DNA from: a virus
IMG/VR virus record: IMGVR_UViG_3300038825_000912
Coordinates: 1-28,995 of that record
Direction: 5' to 3' (one strand)
Length of the DNA stretch: 28,995 bases
Position numbers and translations under genes: made by a program. A model generated the notes under the pieces. The model did no database searches. It was not told the origin of the DNA and saw only the letters and a program-made list of their open reading frames with translations. How positions within the stretch are numbered: the stretch's first letter is position 1; every line of letters starts with the position of its first letter. Positions 23,403 to 28,825 of this stretch are shown one piece after another.

Positions 23403-23721
23403 TTTTTTCCTCTCTCTTTTTTCTTATTATGCAAAGGAGCAATAGAAGATAATTGATAATGTCCATTATCCTACCTTCAATGCTCTCTGCATATTCTTTT
23501 TCTGTTTTTAAGTAATTGAATAAACTACTAATATGTTTCTGTAAATATACAGATAACACCTTCATGGGAGTAAGTCCCAAAGTTTTGCCTATGTGTTCAA
23601 AGTTCCACAGTACATTGGTCTCGTGATTCCCTTCAGTATACTCAATTCGTTTGGCATCTGAGAGTTTCAAGGTCTCTGTAAGAAACTGCTCTCTCATAAA
23701 TTCATATTCTTTTGATGTCAT
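23335..23721 (-). CDS. Nmad1-like (DUF1599-type) early protein
   Basis: A 128-aa protein with an ATGA overlap to the gene before and GAGGAGGAA upstream. Central part: HIGKTLGLTPMKVLSVYLQK, then HISSLFNYLK, then AESIEGRIMDIINYLLLL. A 'vL.vyL.KH..si' helix followed by 'sE.I..RI.DiiNYl.LL' recalls the nucleotide-modification-associated domain 1 (DUF1599) seen in many phages. The match is by eye. The last 30 residues (KNEQVHKSNGTGKTNDTG) share DNA with the micro-gene at 23283-23402 and look like unconstrained sequence. Confidence 0.55.
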   Translation of the reverse strand: MTSKEYEFMREQFLTETLKLSDAKRIEYTEGNHETNVLWNFEHIGKTLGLTPMKVLSVYLQKHISSLFNYLKTEKEYAESIEGRIMDIINYLLLLLCIIRKKREEKNEQVHKSNGTGKTNDTGKGNDL

Positions 23722-23885
23722 TCTTCCTCCTCTTCATTCATTTTTATGTGATTCAATACATACTCCAATGCCTCTATCCAACCCTCATTGATATAGTTTC
23801 CACCTTCAGTTGAAAGTTCGTATTCGGGAATGGCATCTATGCAGTCTTTCAATGTCCGTTCTACTTCTTTTTTTAACTTATCCAT
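23718..23885 (-). CDS. Small acidic helical protein
   Basis: A 55-aa protein. ATG 23885 is chosen because AAGGAG lies seven bases before it; a longer frame from 23978 would overlap the gene before. Helical (MDKLKKEVERTLKDCIDAIP, later GWIEALEYVLNHIKM), ending in NEEEEE from the next gene's Shine-Dalgarno. Confidence 0.6.
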   Translation of the reverse strand: MDKLKKEVERTLKDCIDAIPEYELSTEGGNYINEGWIEALEYVLNHIKMNEEEEE

Positions 23886-23895
23886 TGATCTCTCC

Positions 23896-24264
23896 TTAGT
23901 CTGTGTATTCAAGCGTGTTTCTCCAAAGAGAACAATGTGTCTCATTGACCCTGTTCTCACAATCAGATTGCACACCATCTATTATGGTAATATATATCTT
24001 GTCGTCTTCCACATAGTCAAGTTCTGCCCTTACAAATCCACCACTTATGCGATGTAATCCAAAGGCAACCACCTGTTCGCTTTCAATCTCGCCCAATCTC
24101 TTGATCAGTCTCTCCTCCTCTTCATCGTCTAATTTCTCGCACCTCTCCTCTTGAAGTGCATCTAAATAGCTCTCTATGTGATTGCTCTCAGGAACATAGT
24201 CAAGAAATTCCTTCTCTCCATCGCTCCAAGTAACTTGAATCGTCCAATGGTCTATCGTTCTCAT
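23896..24264 (-). CDS. Acidic early protein
   Basis: A 122-aa protein whose ATG overlaps the previous stop (TAATG); AGGAGGAG lies seven bases upstream. It opens with IDHWTIQVTWSDGEKEFLDY, a strand pair, then an acidic helix (LDDEEEERLIKRLGEIESEQ) and more strands (RAELDYVEDDKIYITIID). Two cysteines near the end. No known family; acidic mixed-fold proteins like this are typical of phage early clusters. Confidence 0.6.
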   Translation of the reverse strand: MRTIDHWTIQVTWSDGEKEFLDYVPESNHIESYLDALQEERCEKLDDEEEERLIKRLGEIESEQVVAFGLHRISGGFVRAELDYVEDDKIYITIIDGVQSDCENRVNETHCSLWRNTLEYTD

Positions 24265-24431
24265 TATTTCTCCTCCTCGCTATCTTTTCTTTCCCACTCT
24301 AAAGCCTCTTTCTCCAATTCGTCCTCTAACTCTTGCATATCTTCTTCTTCGTACGGCTCGGCATGTTCTAAACAACTAGAACATATATTGTGATACTTCA
24401 CTTCATACCCACAGCAATCACTTATTAACAT
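24264..24431 (-). CDS. 55-aa cysteine motif protein
   Basis: ATG 24431 with GGAG about six bases upstream; overlaps the preceding gene by 14 bases. The N-terminus carries C6/C7 and C17/C20 (SDCCGYEVKYHNICSSC), a probable zinc-ribbon pattern common in small phage proteins; the rest is a Glu-rich helix (DMQELEDELEKEALEWERK) ending DSEEEK. The end of the gene provides the Shine-Dalgarno of the next. Confidence 0.65.
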   Translation of the reverse strand: MLISDCCGYEVKYHNICSSCLEHAEPYEEEDMQELEDELEKEALEWERKDSEEEK

Positions 24432-24660
24432 TCTCTACTCCTTTCTTTAACATGTTCATTGTTTTCTTGTCCACCTTAACAGTAAGTGGTAGACGATTAG
24501 ACACTCCCTCAGACCATGTTCCCACTATCTTCATCATCATGTCTTTATTTATCCCCCAATCATCTTCTATCTCCTCAATTACCTCGTCCAAAACCCAATC
24601 CAATCTCTTGGCTACCTCTTCATAGATGTTGTCAAATAGAATGTCTTGTTCTGTTATCAT
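24418..24660 (-). CDS. Acidic helical hypothetical protein
   Basis: An 80-aa protein. ATG 24660 is chosen: AAAAGGAG lies seven bases upstream, and the alternative ATG at 24693 falls inside the -10-like box of the promoter. Helical and acidic (DILFDNIYEEVAKRLDWVLD, EVIEEIEDDWG), then VKVDKKTMNMLKKGVENV. First gene of the long coupled chain. Unknown function. Confidence 0.65.
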   Translation of the reverse strand: MITEQDILFDNIYEEVAKRLDWVLDEVIEEIEDDWGINKDMMMKIVGTWSEGVSNRLPLTVKVDKKTMNMLKKGVENVNK

Positions 24661-24691
24661 TTGTTTCTCCTTTTGTTTCATTGGATATGGC

Positions 24692-24719
24692 ATATACGCT
24701 CCTTATCTTGATAAGTTCC
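24692..24719 (-). promoter_or_regulatory. ECF-like promoter, copy 2
   Basis: GGAACTT (24719-24713), 15 bases, GTATAT (24697-24692), minus strand. It follows the stop of the gene before by nine bases and would start the 24660 gene and the chain of about ten coupled genes after it. Confidence 0.7.
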
Positions 24720-24727
24720 AATTTATT

Positions 24728-25225
24728 TTAATAATGCACATCAGCAGGTACGACATAAACTTGCATACCTTTGTACTGTGTATCATTGTCCCATTTACTA
24801 ATTGCCTTGCTAAGATGATTTCTGTCTTTGATACCCTCTGCATCGTGGTCGTACAACCAAACACTCTCTCCATAATAATCACCTACTGATTTAAAATGGT
24901 ACTGAAGCCAATCTTTTCTGATATCTCGCATGATCTCTGTAACTTTCTTGCCTTCTGTAAGTTTTTTTATTTCTCTTAAATGCTCTCGCATATCCCTTAG
25001 TGTGGCACTCCACCCATCTACTATCATTTTACGACCTTCAGGGCTATCTAAAAGGGCTATCTCAGGACATCTGTCTCCCCAATATGAACTACCACCATCA
25101 TCAAACATATCGTAGTAATCAAATGGTCTTTGTCCTTCGCATAGGTTCTCAAAGTTATTCCTTGCCACAGAAAGTGCCTCCTTCTCAGAATTGGCATAGA
25201 CTATGTTTCTTATTATCATATGCAT
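24728..25225 (-). CDS. Conserved marine-phage early protein
   Basis: A 165-aa protein. ATG 25225 overlaps the previous stop (TAATG) with GGAGG upstream. It begins MHMIIRNIVYANSEKEALS with an acidic/aromatic stretch (RPFDYYDMFDDGGSSYWG), then helices (REHLREIKKLTEGKKVTEIM), and later WLYDHDAEGIKDRNHL and MQVYVVPADVHY. I recognise the start pattern ('I.R.IVyA..e.EAL..A') and the FDYYDMF segment from other marine phage early regions; the biochemical role is unknown to me. Confidence 0.65.
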   Translation of the reverse strand: MHMIIRNIVYANSEKEALSVARNNFENLCEGQRPFDYYDMFDDGGSSYWGDRCPEIALLDSPEGRKMIVDGWSATLRDMREHLREIKKLTEGKKVTEIMRDIRKDWLQYHFKSVGDYYGESVWLYDHDAEGIKDRNHLSKAISKWDNDTQYKGMQVYVVPADVHY

Positions 25226-25542
25226 TACTCTTCCTCCCCATCGTGTTCTCGTATTGCCTCTTGTCGTGTCTCCCACAGGTGTTCAGCCACTTCATAGAAA
25301 TTGACCGTCTTTATAGAGCTGTTCACCATATCTTTTATAAAGCCGTGTGTGTACTCGTATGATGTCAGCACATCACTAGCCATAAAACACGCCCATTCTT
25401 CTAACTTTTTGCTGAGTTCGTATTCGTGTTCAGAATCAAAGGCCATTTCTAAGGCGTACTCGTGATCTGACTCTTCGTTTGTTATCCACAAATTAAAGTT
25501 CCAAGTCTCATAATTTGTCCATCCGTTGTATTTACTACTCAT
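25225..25542 (-). CDS. DUF7249-like NGWTNYETWN protein
   Basis: A 105-aa acidic protein with GAGGGAGG before its ATG. The start, YNGWTNYETWNFNLWITNEE, is the signature of a widespread phage and plasmid small-protein family (DUF7249, as I recall), normally near the N-terminus as here. The rest is helical (YELSKKLEEWACFMASDVLT). Ends in DGEEE, part of the next gene's ribosome-binding site. Function unknown. Confidence 0.75.
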   Translation of the reverse strand: MSSKYNGWTNYETWNFNLWITNEESDHEYALEMAFDSEHEYELSKKLEEWACFMASDVLTSYEYTHGFIKDMVNSSIKTVNFYEVAEHLWETRQEAIREHDGEEE

Positions 25543-25543
25543 C

Positions 25544-25666
25544 TTATTTACCTCCCTCTTTTTTTATTTGGTCAATGATTCTTTCAAAATCTTTGTTAAG
25601 GTCGCAAAGAGTGTTCTTGTCCACTCTGCTTTGCAACTCCCTTAGTGATTTGATTATTTGTTTCAT
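25544..25666 (-). CDS. 40-aa helical micro-protein
   Basis: ATG 25666 with GGGAG seven bases before it, stop TAA at 25544-25546, one base before the next start. The product is a single basic/acidic helix (MKQIIKSLRELQSRVDKN, later LNKDFERIIDQIKKEGGK). Its tail encodes GAGGGAGG, the next Shine-Dalgarno. It follows its own promoter (copy 3) with a very short leader. Confidence 0.6.
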   Translation of the reverse strand: MKQIIKSLRELQSRVDKNTLCDLNKDFERIIDQIKKEGGK

Positions 25667-25689
25667 TGTATTACTCCCTTATTTACTTA

Positions 25690-25717
25690 TCTAACTACAC
25701 TATTATTGAAAAGTTCC
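25690..25717 (-). promoter_or_regulatory. ECF-like promoter, copy 3
   Basis: GGAACTT (25717-25711), 15 bases, GTTAGA (25695-25690), minus strand. The -10-like part differs from the GTATAA form but the spacing is identical. It is nearly the same as copy 4, including GTGTAGTTA just before and across the -10 region. Confidence 0.6.
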
Positions 25718-25720
25718 AAA

Positions 25721-25891
25721 TTAATTTTCAATTATCTCGTATGTATCCCACTTAGAAATAATTTGGAATCCTTGCCTATCCCTTCTTCTGCATAGTTCTG
25801 CAACATAATCATCATCATTTAGTCCGTTTGCATATCTATCATTAATTACTTCTACCAATTTTTTGTTTGATAAATGTTTAAATCTTTTCAT
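25721..25891 (-). CDS. 56-aa hypothetical protein
   Basis: ATG 25891 with AAAGGAG eight bases upstream, stop at 25721-25723 overlapping the AT-rich start of promoter copy 3. Basic, helical start (MKRFKHLSNKKLVEVINDR), then NGLNDDDYVAELCRRRDR and a strand-like end (GFQIISKWDTYEII). Looks like a small helix-turn-helix-sized protein, but I see no clear motif. Confidence 0.6.
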   Translation of the reverse strand: MKRFKHLSNKKLVEVINDRYANGLNDDDYVAELCRRRDRQGFQIISKWDTYEIIEN

Positions 25892-25914
25892 TTTTTTACT
25901 CCTTTGTTTATCTA

Positions 25915-25942
25915 CTTAACTACACCATTTATTAAAAGTTCC
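25915..25942 (-). promoter_or_regulatory. ECF-like promoter, copy 4
   Basis: GGAACTT (25942-25936), 15 bases, GTTAAG (25920-25915), minus strand, right after the stop of the nuclease gene and 24 bases before the ATG of the 56-aa protein. Confidence 0.6.
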
Positions 25943-25945
25943 AAT

Positions 25946-26422
25946 TTAATTTGGCAATTCATAAAAATCTTTTGCCCACCTTCGTTTATTCTGATTCTGA
26001 AAGTTGCCATTATTCTGTGCCTTGCTTGAATCATAGAAAGCGAGCTCTCTCACATATTCCTTGCCCTTCATATTTTTTGGTTGTGGGTAGAAAATAACTC
26101 TGTTCGTGTGTTCGTCTAATGGTACTGCAATATAATCACAATGATTGGGAGTTATCTTCACTCGTAAAGATTGTCCGTAGGTTGTATCCGACATCCTAGA
26201 ATGATACTTAACTTGTATAGATCTCCATTTATTTAGTAGTGTTCTTTGCCCCCATTTCTTAGGCTTACATACAACCATATCAACTCCTAAATCTACATCG
26301 GGTCTCGTAACTATGTACCCATTCTTTAAAAATAGGTTGGATACATTATTTTCTCCAATCATACCTTGTACCATAGTTCCCACATCTAAAGTACTTGTTT
26401 TTTTGTATCTTTGTTTTTTCAT
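25946..26422 (-). CDS. PD-(D/E)XK nuclease, QxK type (homing-endonuclease-like)
   Basis: A 158-aa basic protein. ATG 26422 (GGAG eight bases upstream) is preferred over GTG 26431. The core has Glu24 in VQGMIGENNVSNLF, Asp48 in PDVDLGVDMVV, and Gln70-Val-Lys72 in RSIQVKYHSR, the PD-(D/E)XK order with Gln in place of the third acid. A QxK form is known from group I intron enzymes such as I-Ssp6803I. LRVKITPNHCDYIAVPLDE follows as a further strand pair. It lies 38 bases behind a tRNA-like RNA and has no promoter of its own, so it is probably co-transcribed with it. It could also be a resolvase or restriction-type nuclease. Confidence 0.7.
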   Translation of the reverse strand: MKKQRYKKTSTLDVGTMVQGMIGENNVSNLFLKNGYIVTRPDVDLGVDMVVCKPKKWGQRTLLNKWRSIQVKYHSRMSDTTYGQSLRVKITPNHCDYIAVPLDEHTNRVIFYPQPKNMKGKEYVRELAFYDSSKAQNNGNFQNQNKRRWAKDFYELPN

Positions 26423-26459
26423 ACTATTCACTCCATTTGTGTAACTTGTCTTAATCTTG

Positions 26460-26629
26460 TGAGCCGAGAAGGAGTCGAACCTTCGATTATTAGGCTACCA
26501 CTTTACCCATTGTCAAGAGGGGCAACAAGGCTCTATTCCTTACGCTCTGTCCAATCTTAAATTGGCACACTCTACTGCTAGAGTCTTTCACACATTTCCA
26601 TAGATTTACTTTTCACCTTGTATCGGCTC
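26460..26629 (-). ncRNA. 170-nt tRNA-like structured RNA
   Basis: On the minus strand the 3' end is a standard tRNA half: stem GAAGG, loop TTCGACT, stem CCTTC, then TCGGCTC and A. The 5' end, GAGCCGA, is the exact complement of TCGGCTC, 170 nt away. In between: ACAAGG pairs with CCTTGT; ACTCTA/TAGAGT and CCAAT/ATTGG form hairpins; TTGCCC can pair with GGGTAA. Just before the T-arm is GGGT-AAAGTGGTA-GCCT, much like a D-arm. No normal anticodon arm fits and there is no G-U at pair 3, so neither tRNA nor tmRNA is supported. CCA is not encoded (ACAA follows). The predicted start of promoter copy 5 falls within about 3 bases of GAGCCGA. A tRNA with an intron or a degenerate tRNA remain options. 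Confidence 0.6.
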
Positions 26630-26638
26630 TATTACTTA

Positions 26639-26666
26639 TTATACTACATTGTTTTTTAAAAGTTCC
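26639..26666 (-). promoter_or_regulatory. ECF-like promoter, copy 5 (tRNA-like RNA)
   Basis: GGAACTT (26666-26660), 15 bases, GTATAA (26644-26639), minus strand. The end of the -10 box is nine bases from the 5' G of the tRNA-like RNA. Confidence 0.75.
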
Positions 26667-26680
26667 CATTTATTTTTATT

Positions 26681-26710
26681 TATCGTACTTGAGTATACTT
26701 GAGTACGATA
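26681..26710. promoter_or_regulatory. 30-bp palindrome, possible operator
   Basis: TATCGTACT at the left pairs with AGTACGATA at the right, and the inner 12 bases complete the fold with two G-T pairs and a 2-base loop. CTTGAGTA occurs twice in direct order inside. It is 14 bases upstream of the -35-like box of promoter copy 5, a fitting place for an activator or repressor site. A transcript end hairpin is the alternative. Confidence 0.5.
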
Positions 26711-26726
26711 GTTTATATCTTTCTCC

Positions 26727-26755
26727 TAAAGGGGATGTATTACACACCCCCTTTA
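26727..26755. terminator. Hairpin after small gene
   Basis: TAAAGGGG (26727-26734) pairs with CCCCTTTA (26748-26755), with an inner GTGT/ACAT pairing. It lies 12 bases past the stop of the minus-strand gene 26767-26988. No U-run follows on the minus strand; on the plus strand ATTTCTGTAATTT follows. Confidence 0.5.
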
Positions 26756-26766
26756 ATTTCTGTAAT

Positions 26767-26988
26767 TTAGTTTGTTTTCTGTACTTCGTAGTTATACTCA
26801 GAACCCACATAATTTATGTGCTTCGATGTAGTTACAGACCACCATCCCAAAGGCTTTATGGTTCTGTTCGTGTGGTCAATCTCTGCTACTTTTGTTTCAT
26901 AGCTCCATATATTATTATAATCAACTTTTAGATTCTGTTTGTATTTGTCTAGTGCTGTTCTTGTTGTTGCTGTTTCTGTTGTGTACAT
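26767..26988 (-). CDS. Conserved small marine-phage protein
   Basis: A 73-aa protein, GGAG 10 bases before the ATG (weak). It reads LDKYKQNLKVDYNNIWSYET, then IKPLGWWSVTTSKHINYVG. The ordered pattern 'YKQNL - SY.T.VA - LG.WS.TTSKHINYV' is one I know from many marine phages as a conserved protein without a function. Its promoter is copy 6, overlapped by a hairpin. Confidence 0.7.
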   Translation of the reverse strand: MYTTETATTRTALDKYKQNLKVDYNNIWSYETKVAEIDHTNRTIKPLGWWSVTTSKHINYVGSEYNYEVQKTN

Positions 26989-27014
26989 TTGTTTTTTTCT
27001 CCGTTTGTTTCTTG

Positions 27015-27042
27015 TTATACTCAGGAAGTCGGGAAAAGTTCC
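27015..27042 (-). promoter_or_regulatory. ECF-like promoter, copy 6
   Basis: GGAACTT (27042-27036), 15 bases, GTATAA (27020-27015), minus strand, before the gene 26767-26988. Most of the spacer and the -35 box form one arm and the loop of the 12-bp hairpin at 27024-27050. Confidence 0.7.
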
Positions 27043-27050
27043 CGACTTCC
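27024..27050. terminator. 12-bp hairpin overlapping a promoter
   Basis: GGAAGTCGGGAA, loop AAG, TTCCCGACTTCC: a perfect stem. On the plus strand it is followed by a T-run (CAAAGTTTTTTTATTTT), the form of a rho-independent terminator; on the minus strand it is preceded by the A-run. It lies 16 bases past the stop of the minus-strand gene 27066-27293 and covers the -35 box of the next promoter. Confidence 0.6.
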
Positions 27051-27065
27051 CAAAGTTTTTTTATT

Positions 27066-27293
27066 TTATGAAAATAATCTTTTATCAAAAGTTACTAGAT
27101 AATCAAATCTTCCAAGCATAGCACCAAAAACTAATTGATTGTCCTTGTTGGCTTTGACTTCATAAATACTATCTTTTTTTACGACACTAAATATCTTCTT
27201 TCCCTCTTTGGTTTTTGCACTTCTTAAAGACTTTAAAACTTCTTGTACGTTTTGTTTACTCCATTTTCTGGTTATCATATTATTATTTGACAT
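27066..27293 (-). CDS. Basic small hypothetical protein
   Basis: A 75-aa basic protein, AGGAG about nine bases before the ATG. It reads KWSKQNVQEVLKSLRSAKTK, then a beta-rich stretch (KIFSVVKKDSIYEVKANKDN, QLVFGAMLGRFDYLVTFDKR). Alpha-beta small protein, no motif recognised; single-gene unit with its own promoter (copy 7). Confidence 0.65.
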   Translation of the reverse strand: MSNNNMITRKWSKQNVQEVLKSLRSAKTKEGKKIFSVVKKDSIYEVKANKDNQLVFGAMLGRFDYLVTFDKRLFS

Positions 27294-27326
27294 ATTTAAA
27301 ACTCCTAATTATTTTGTTTATATATA

Positions 27327-27354
27327 CTATACGCAGACTATTTAAAAAGGTTCC
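27327..27354 (-). promoter_or_regulatory. ECF-like promoter, copy 7
   Basis: GGAACCT (27354-27348), 15 bases, GTATAG (27332-27327), minus strand; one base off in each box. It precedes the gene 27066-27293 by about 33 bases. Confidence 0.65.
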
Positions 27355-27386
27355 AAAATAAATGAAATAAATTAATCTTTTTATTG

Positions 27387-27410
27387 GGGGGTTGTGTATG
27401 GGGGTTGTGT
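27387..27410 (+). repeat. G-rich tandem repeat
   Basis: GGGGGTTGTGT occurs twice (27387-27397 and 27400-27410), separated by AT. It is the only G-rich stretch in the gene-free region. It may be a protein-binding site or part of an origin. Confidence 0.5.
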
Positions 27411-27517
27411 TCTACTCTGAAATATATATAATATAGTATAAATATAGGGATACTTATTTACTTACATAAACCCTTATATATTACAGAATATGCCCATATT
27501 TACAGGATTTGAGCCAT

Positions 27518-27632
27518 CTACCTGCGTGCGTGCACAATATATAATAAAATTAATTCTCATATCTACCTGCGTGCACAGATATTAATAAATATAGGTAATA
27601 CTACTTGCGTGCACAATCTACTTGCGTGCACA
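27518..27632 (+). repeat. Four iteron-like direct repeats, CTACYTGCGTGCACA
   Basis: Copies end at 27536 (carrying an extra GTGC), 27577, 27615 and 27632, all in the same direction. The core TGCGTGCACA contains the palindrome GTGCAC. Spacing is 41, 38 and 17 bases, in AT-rich surroundings. Iterons with flanking AT-rich DNA are the usual form of replication-initiator or repressor binding arrays. Confidence 0.7.
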
Positions 27633-27674
27633 AATAATAAAAAAATATATAAAATAAAAAAAAATAGAGAATCA

Positions 27675-27690
27675 GGCCCCTTTCGGGGCC
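27675..27690 (-). terminator. Rho-independent terminator after DUF932-like gene
   Basis: On the minus strand GGCCCC, loop GAAA, GGGGCC, then TGATTCTCTA and nine or more Ts. The stem is 16 bases past the stop codon at 27706 and the T-run follows about ten bases later, so it is a good but slightly spaced terminator. Confidence 0.75.
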
Positions 27691-27705
27691 CTATCTCTTG
27701 TTTGT

Positions 27706-28662
27706 TTATGATTGAAACATCTCAGTTTGATTAGGGTCTACAACTGGGCCATCATATGTATCTTTCCCGTATTGTAGAAGTCCATCAACTACCAGAGCAT
27801 TATTCTTGATAGCTCCCTGAGTTATCTTTTTCTGGTGCCATAGTATCTCAGTCCCAGAGTTTAGTAAGTCCCATGCTGAAAACTGGTTTCCGCTTTGCGG
27901 ATAGTCCTTAGATGTTAGCATGTTCTTAACTATCTGGCCGTATTGCTGAGTTGGTAACTTTCCTAGATACTGATCACTTTGTGAAATTACCTTCAATTCC
28001 TGAAAATCAATTGGTTTCTGTAATTTACCGCAGGCCTCAGAAAACTGGTTTAGCATGTACTGGGGGTTATTGCCAGTAAGTTGTAACACTGACTGATTAA
28101 TCTCAGATTGCCAATCCAACTCATTATTTAGAGTATGTCTAAATGAGTATCCGAACTGGTGAGCTTTAGACCTCATACCATTGAGACATTCAAGTCTCAT
28201 AAAATAGCATAAGATACCCGCTCTAGTACTGGAATCATAACTGTTAATAACTTCCATAACCAAGCCTACGACATCACCAACTACCGGAACTTCTGATTGA
28301 AGACCGCCATCTGTACATAGCCAAGTTTCTCTGAATACCTTACCATCAAAGAATACTTTCTGTAATTCCCACTGCATACCAGATACAGTACGAATTTCAG
28401 ACCCTACCTCAGATATTTCTTTATTAGAAATACATAGGTAATTTTCTTTGACAATACCAAGTTCAGTATCTTTCCCTTTTAACATCATACGAATTGAATG
28501 AGCTTTAGAGGCTCCGCCGTATTCTGTACTTAATGATAGTTTCTGTATCTCAGTAAACGGGTCTAATGATATGTCAAAAGAATTGACTAGCATTGGTTTA
28601 TCTACTGTTTCAACATCAATGATATTATTAGGGTTAGTTACTATTTCTAATGCGTTTTGCAT
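27706..28662 (-). CDS. DUF932-family phage protein
   Basis: A 318-aa protein, AGGAG six to seven bases before the ATG. The centre has the features of the DUF932 / phage-plasmid-like protein family: GLVMEVINSYDSSTRAGILC (an N-S-Y-D-x-S core), YFMRLECLNGMRSKAHQF and YSFRHTLN, i.e. 'nS.D.S', 'R..CLNGM' and 'RHT' in order. Earlier residues (LGIVKENYLCISNKEISEV) fit the usual N-terminal strand set. DUF932 proteins are common in phages, plasmids and mobile elements, often highly expressed early, without a proven function. It has a long structured leader and promoter copy 8, and is the largest minus-strand gene. Confidence 0.8.
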   Translation of the reverse strand: MQNALEIVTNPNNIIDVETVDKPMLVNSFDISLDPFTEIQKLSLSTEYGGASKAHSIRMMLKGKDTELGIVKENYLCISNKEISEVGSEIRTVSGMQWELQKVFFDGKVFRETWLCTDGGLQSEVPVVGDVVGLVMEVINSYDSSTRAGILCYFMRLECLNGMRSKAHQFGYSFRHTLNNELDWQSEINQSVLQLTGNNPQYMLNQFSEACGKLQKPIDFQELKVISQSDQYLGKLPTQQYGQIVKNMLTSKDYPQSGNQFSAWDLLNSGTEILWHQKKITQGAIKNNALVVDGLLQYGKDTYDGPVVDPNQTEMFQS

Positions 28663-28711
28663 GTTTTACTCCTGTTTGTTTTTGATTAAGAAATTTTAAT
28701 TGAATCATATA

Positions 28712-28793
28712 CCTCATAGTACATTGTTCATTATGAGGCGGTTACTACTTCCAGTATTCCACGCATAAACTGGATAGTTCACGAGTAGCAACC
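28712..28793 (-). other. Structured leader of DUF932-like gene
   Basis: On the minus strand: GGTTGCTACT (28793-28784) pairs with AGTAGTAACC (28749-28740) with one mismatch; inside it TCCAGT pairs with ACTGGA. A second stem, CCTCATA (28738-28732) with TATGAGG (28718-28712), follows. Predicted leader about 157 nt. Could be a cis-regulatory RNA or give the abundant transcript a long life. Confidence 0.55.
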
Positions 28794-28825
28794 AATAAAA
28801 AAATTGTCAAAAAACCTTATATATA

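Larger units (their letters stand above)
27294..27705. other. 412-base gene-free control region
   Basis: No coding frame of note on either strand. It holds promoter copy 7, a G-rich tandem repeat, an AT-rich stretch (27415-27515), four iteron-like repeats, an A/T-only stretch (27634-27670) and the terminator of the gene at 27706. The combination suits a replication origin or a regulatory hub. Confidence 0.55.

Noticed and set aside
23577-23607. AAGTTCC inside a coding region as a further promoter
   Set aside because: No GTATAA-like box at 15 bases; lies within the Nmad1-like gene. Similar lone AAGTTCC at 17903 and 25496 rejected for the same reason.
26460-26629. tmRNA
   Set aside because: No conserved tmRNA 5' sequence, no G-U third pair, no tag frame, and the length is too short.
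27518-27632. CRISPR array
   Set aside because: The repeats are only 15 bases with very uneven gaps (2 to about 26 bases); there are no spacers of constant length.
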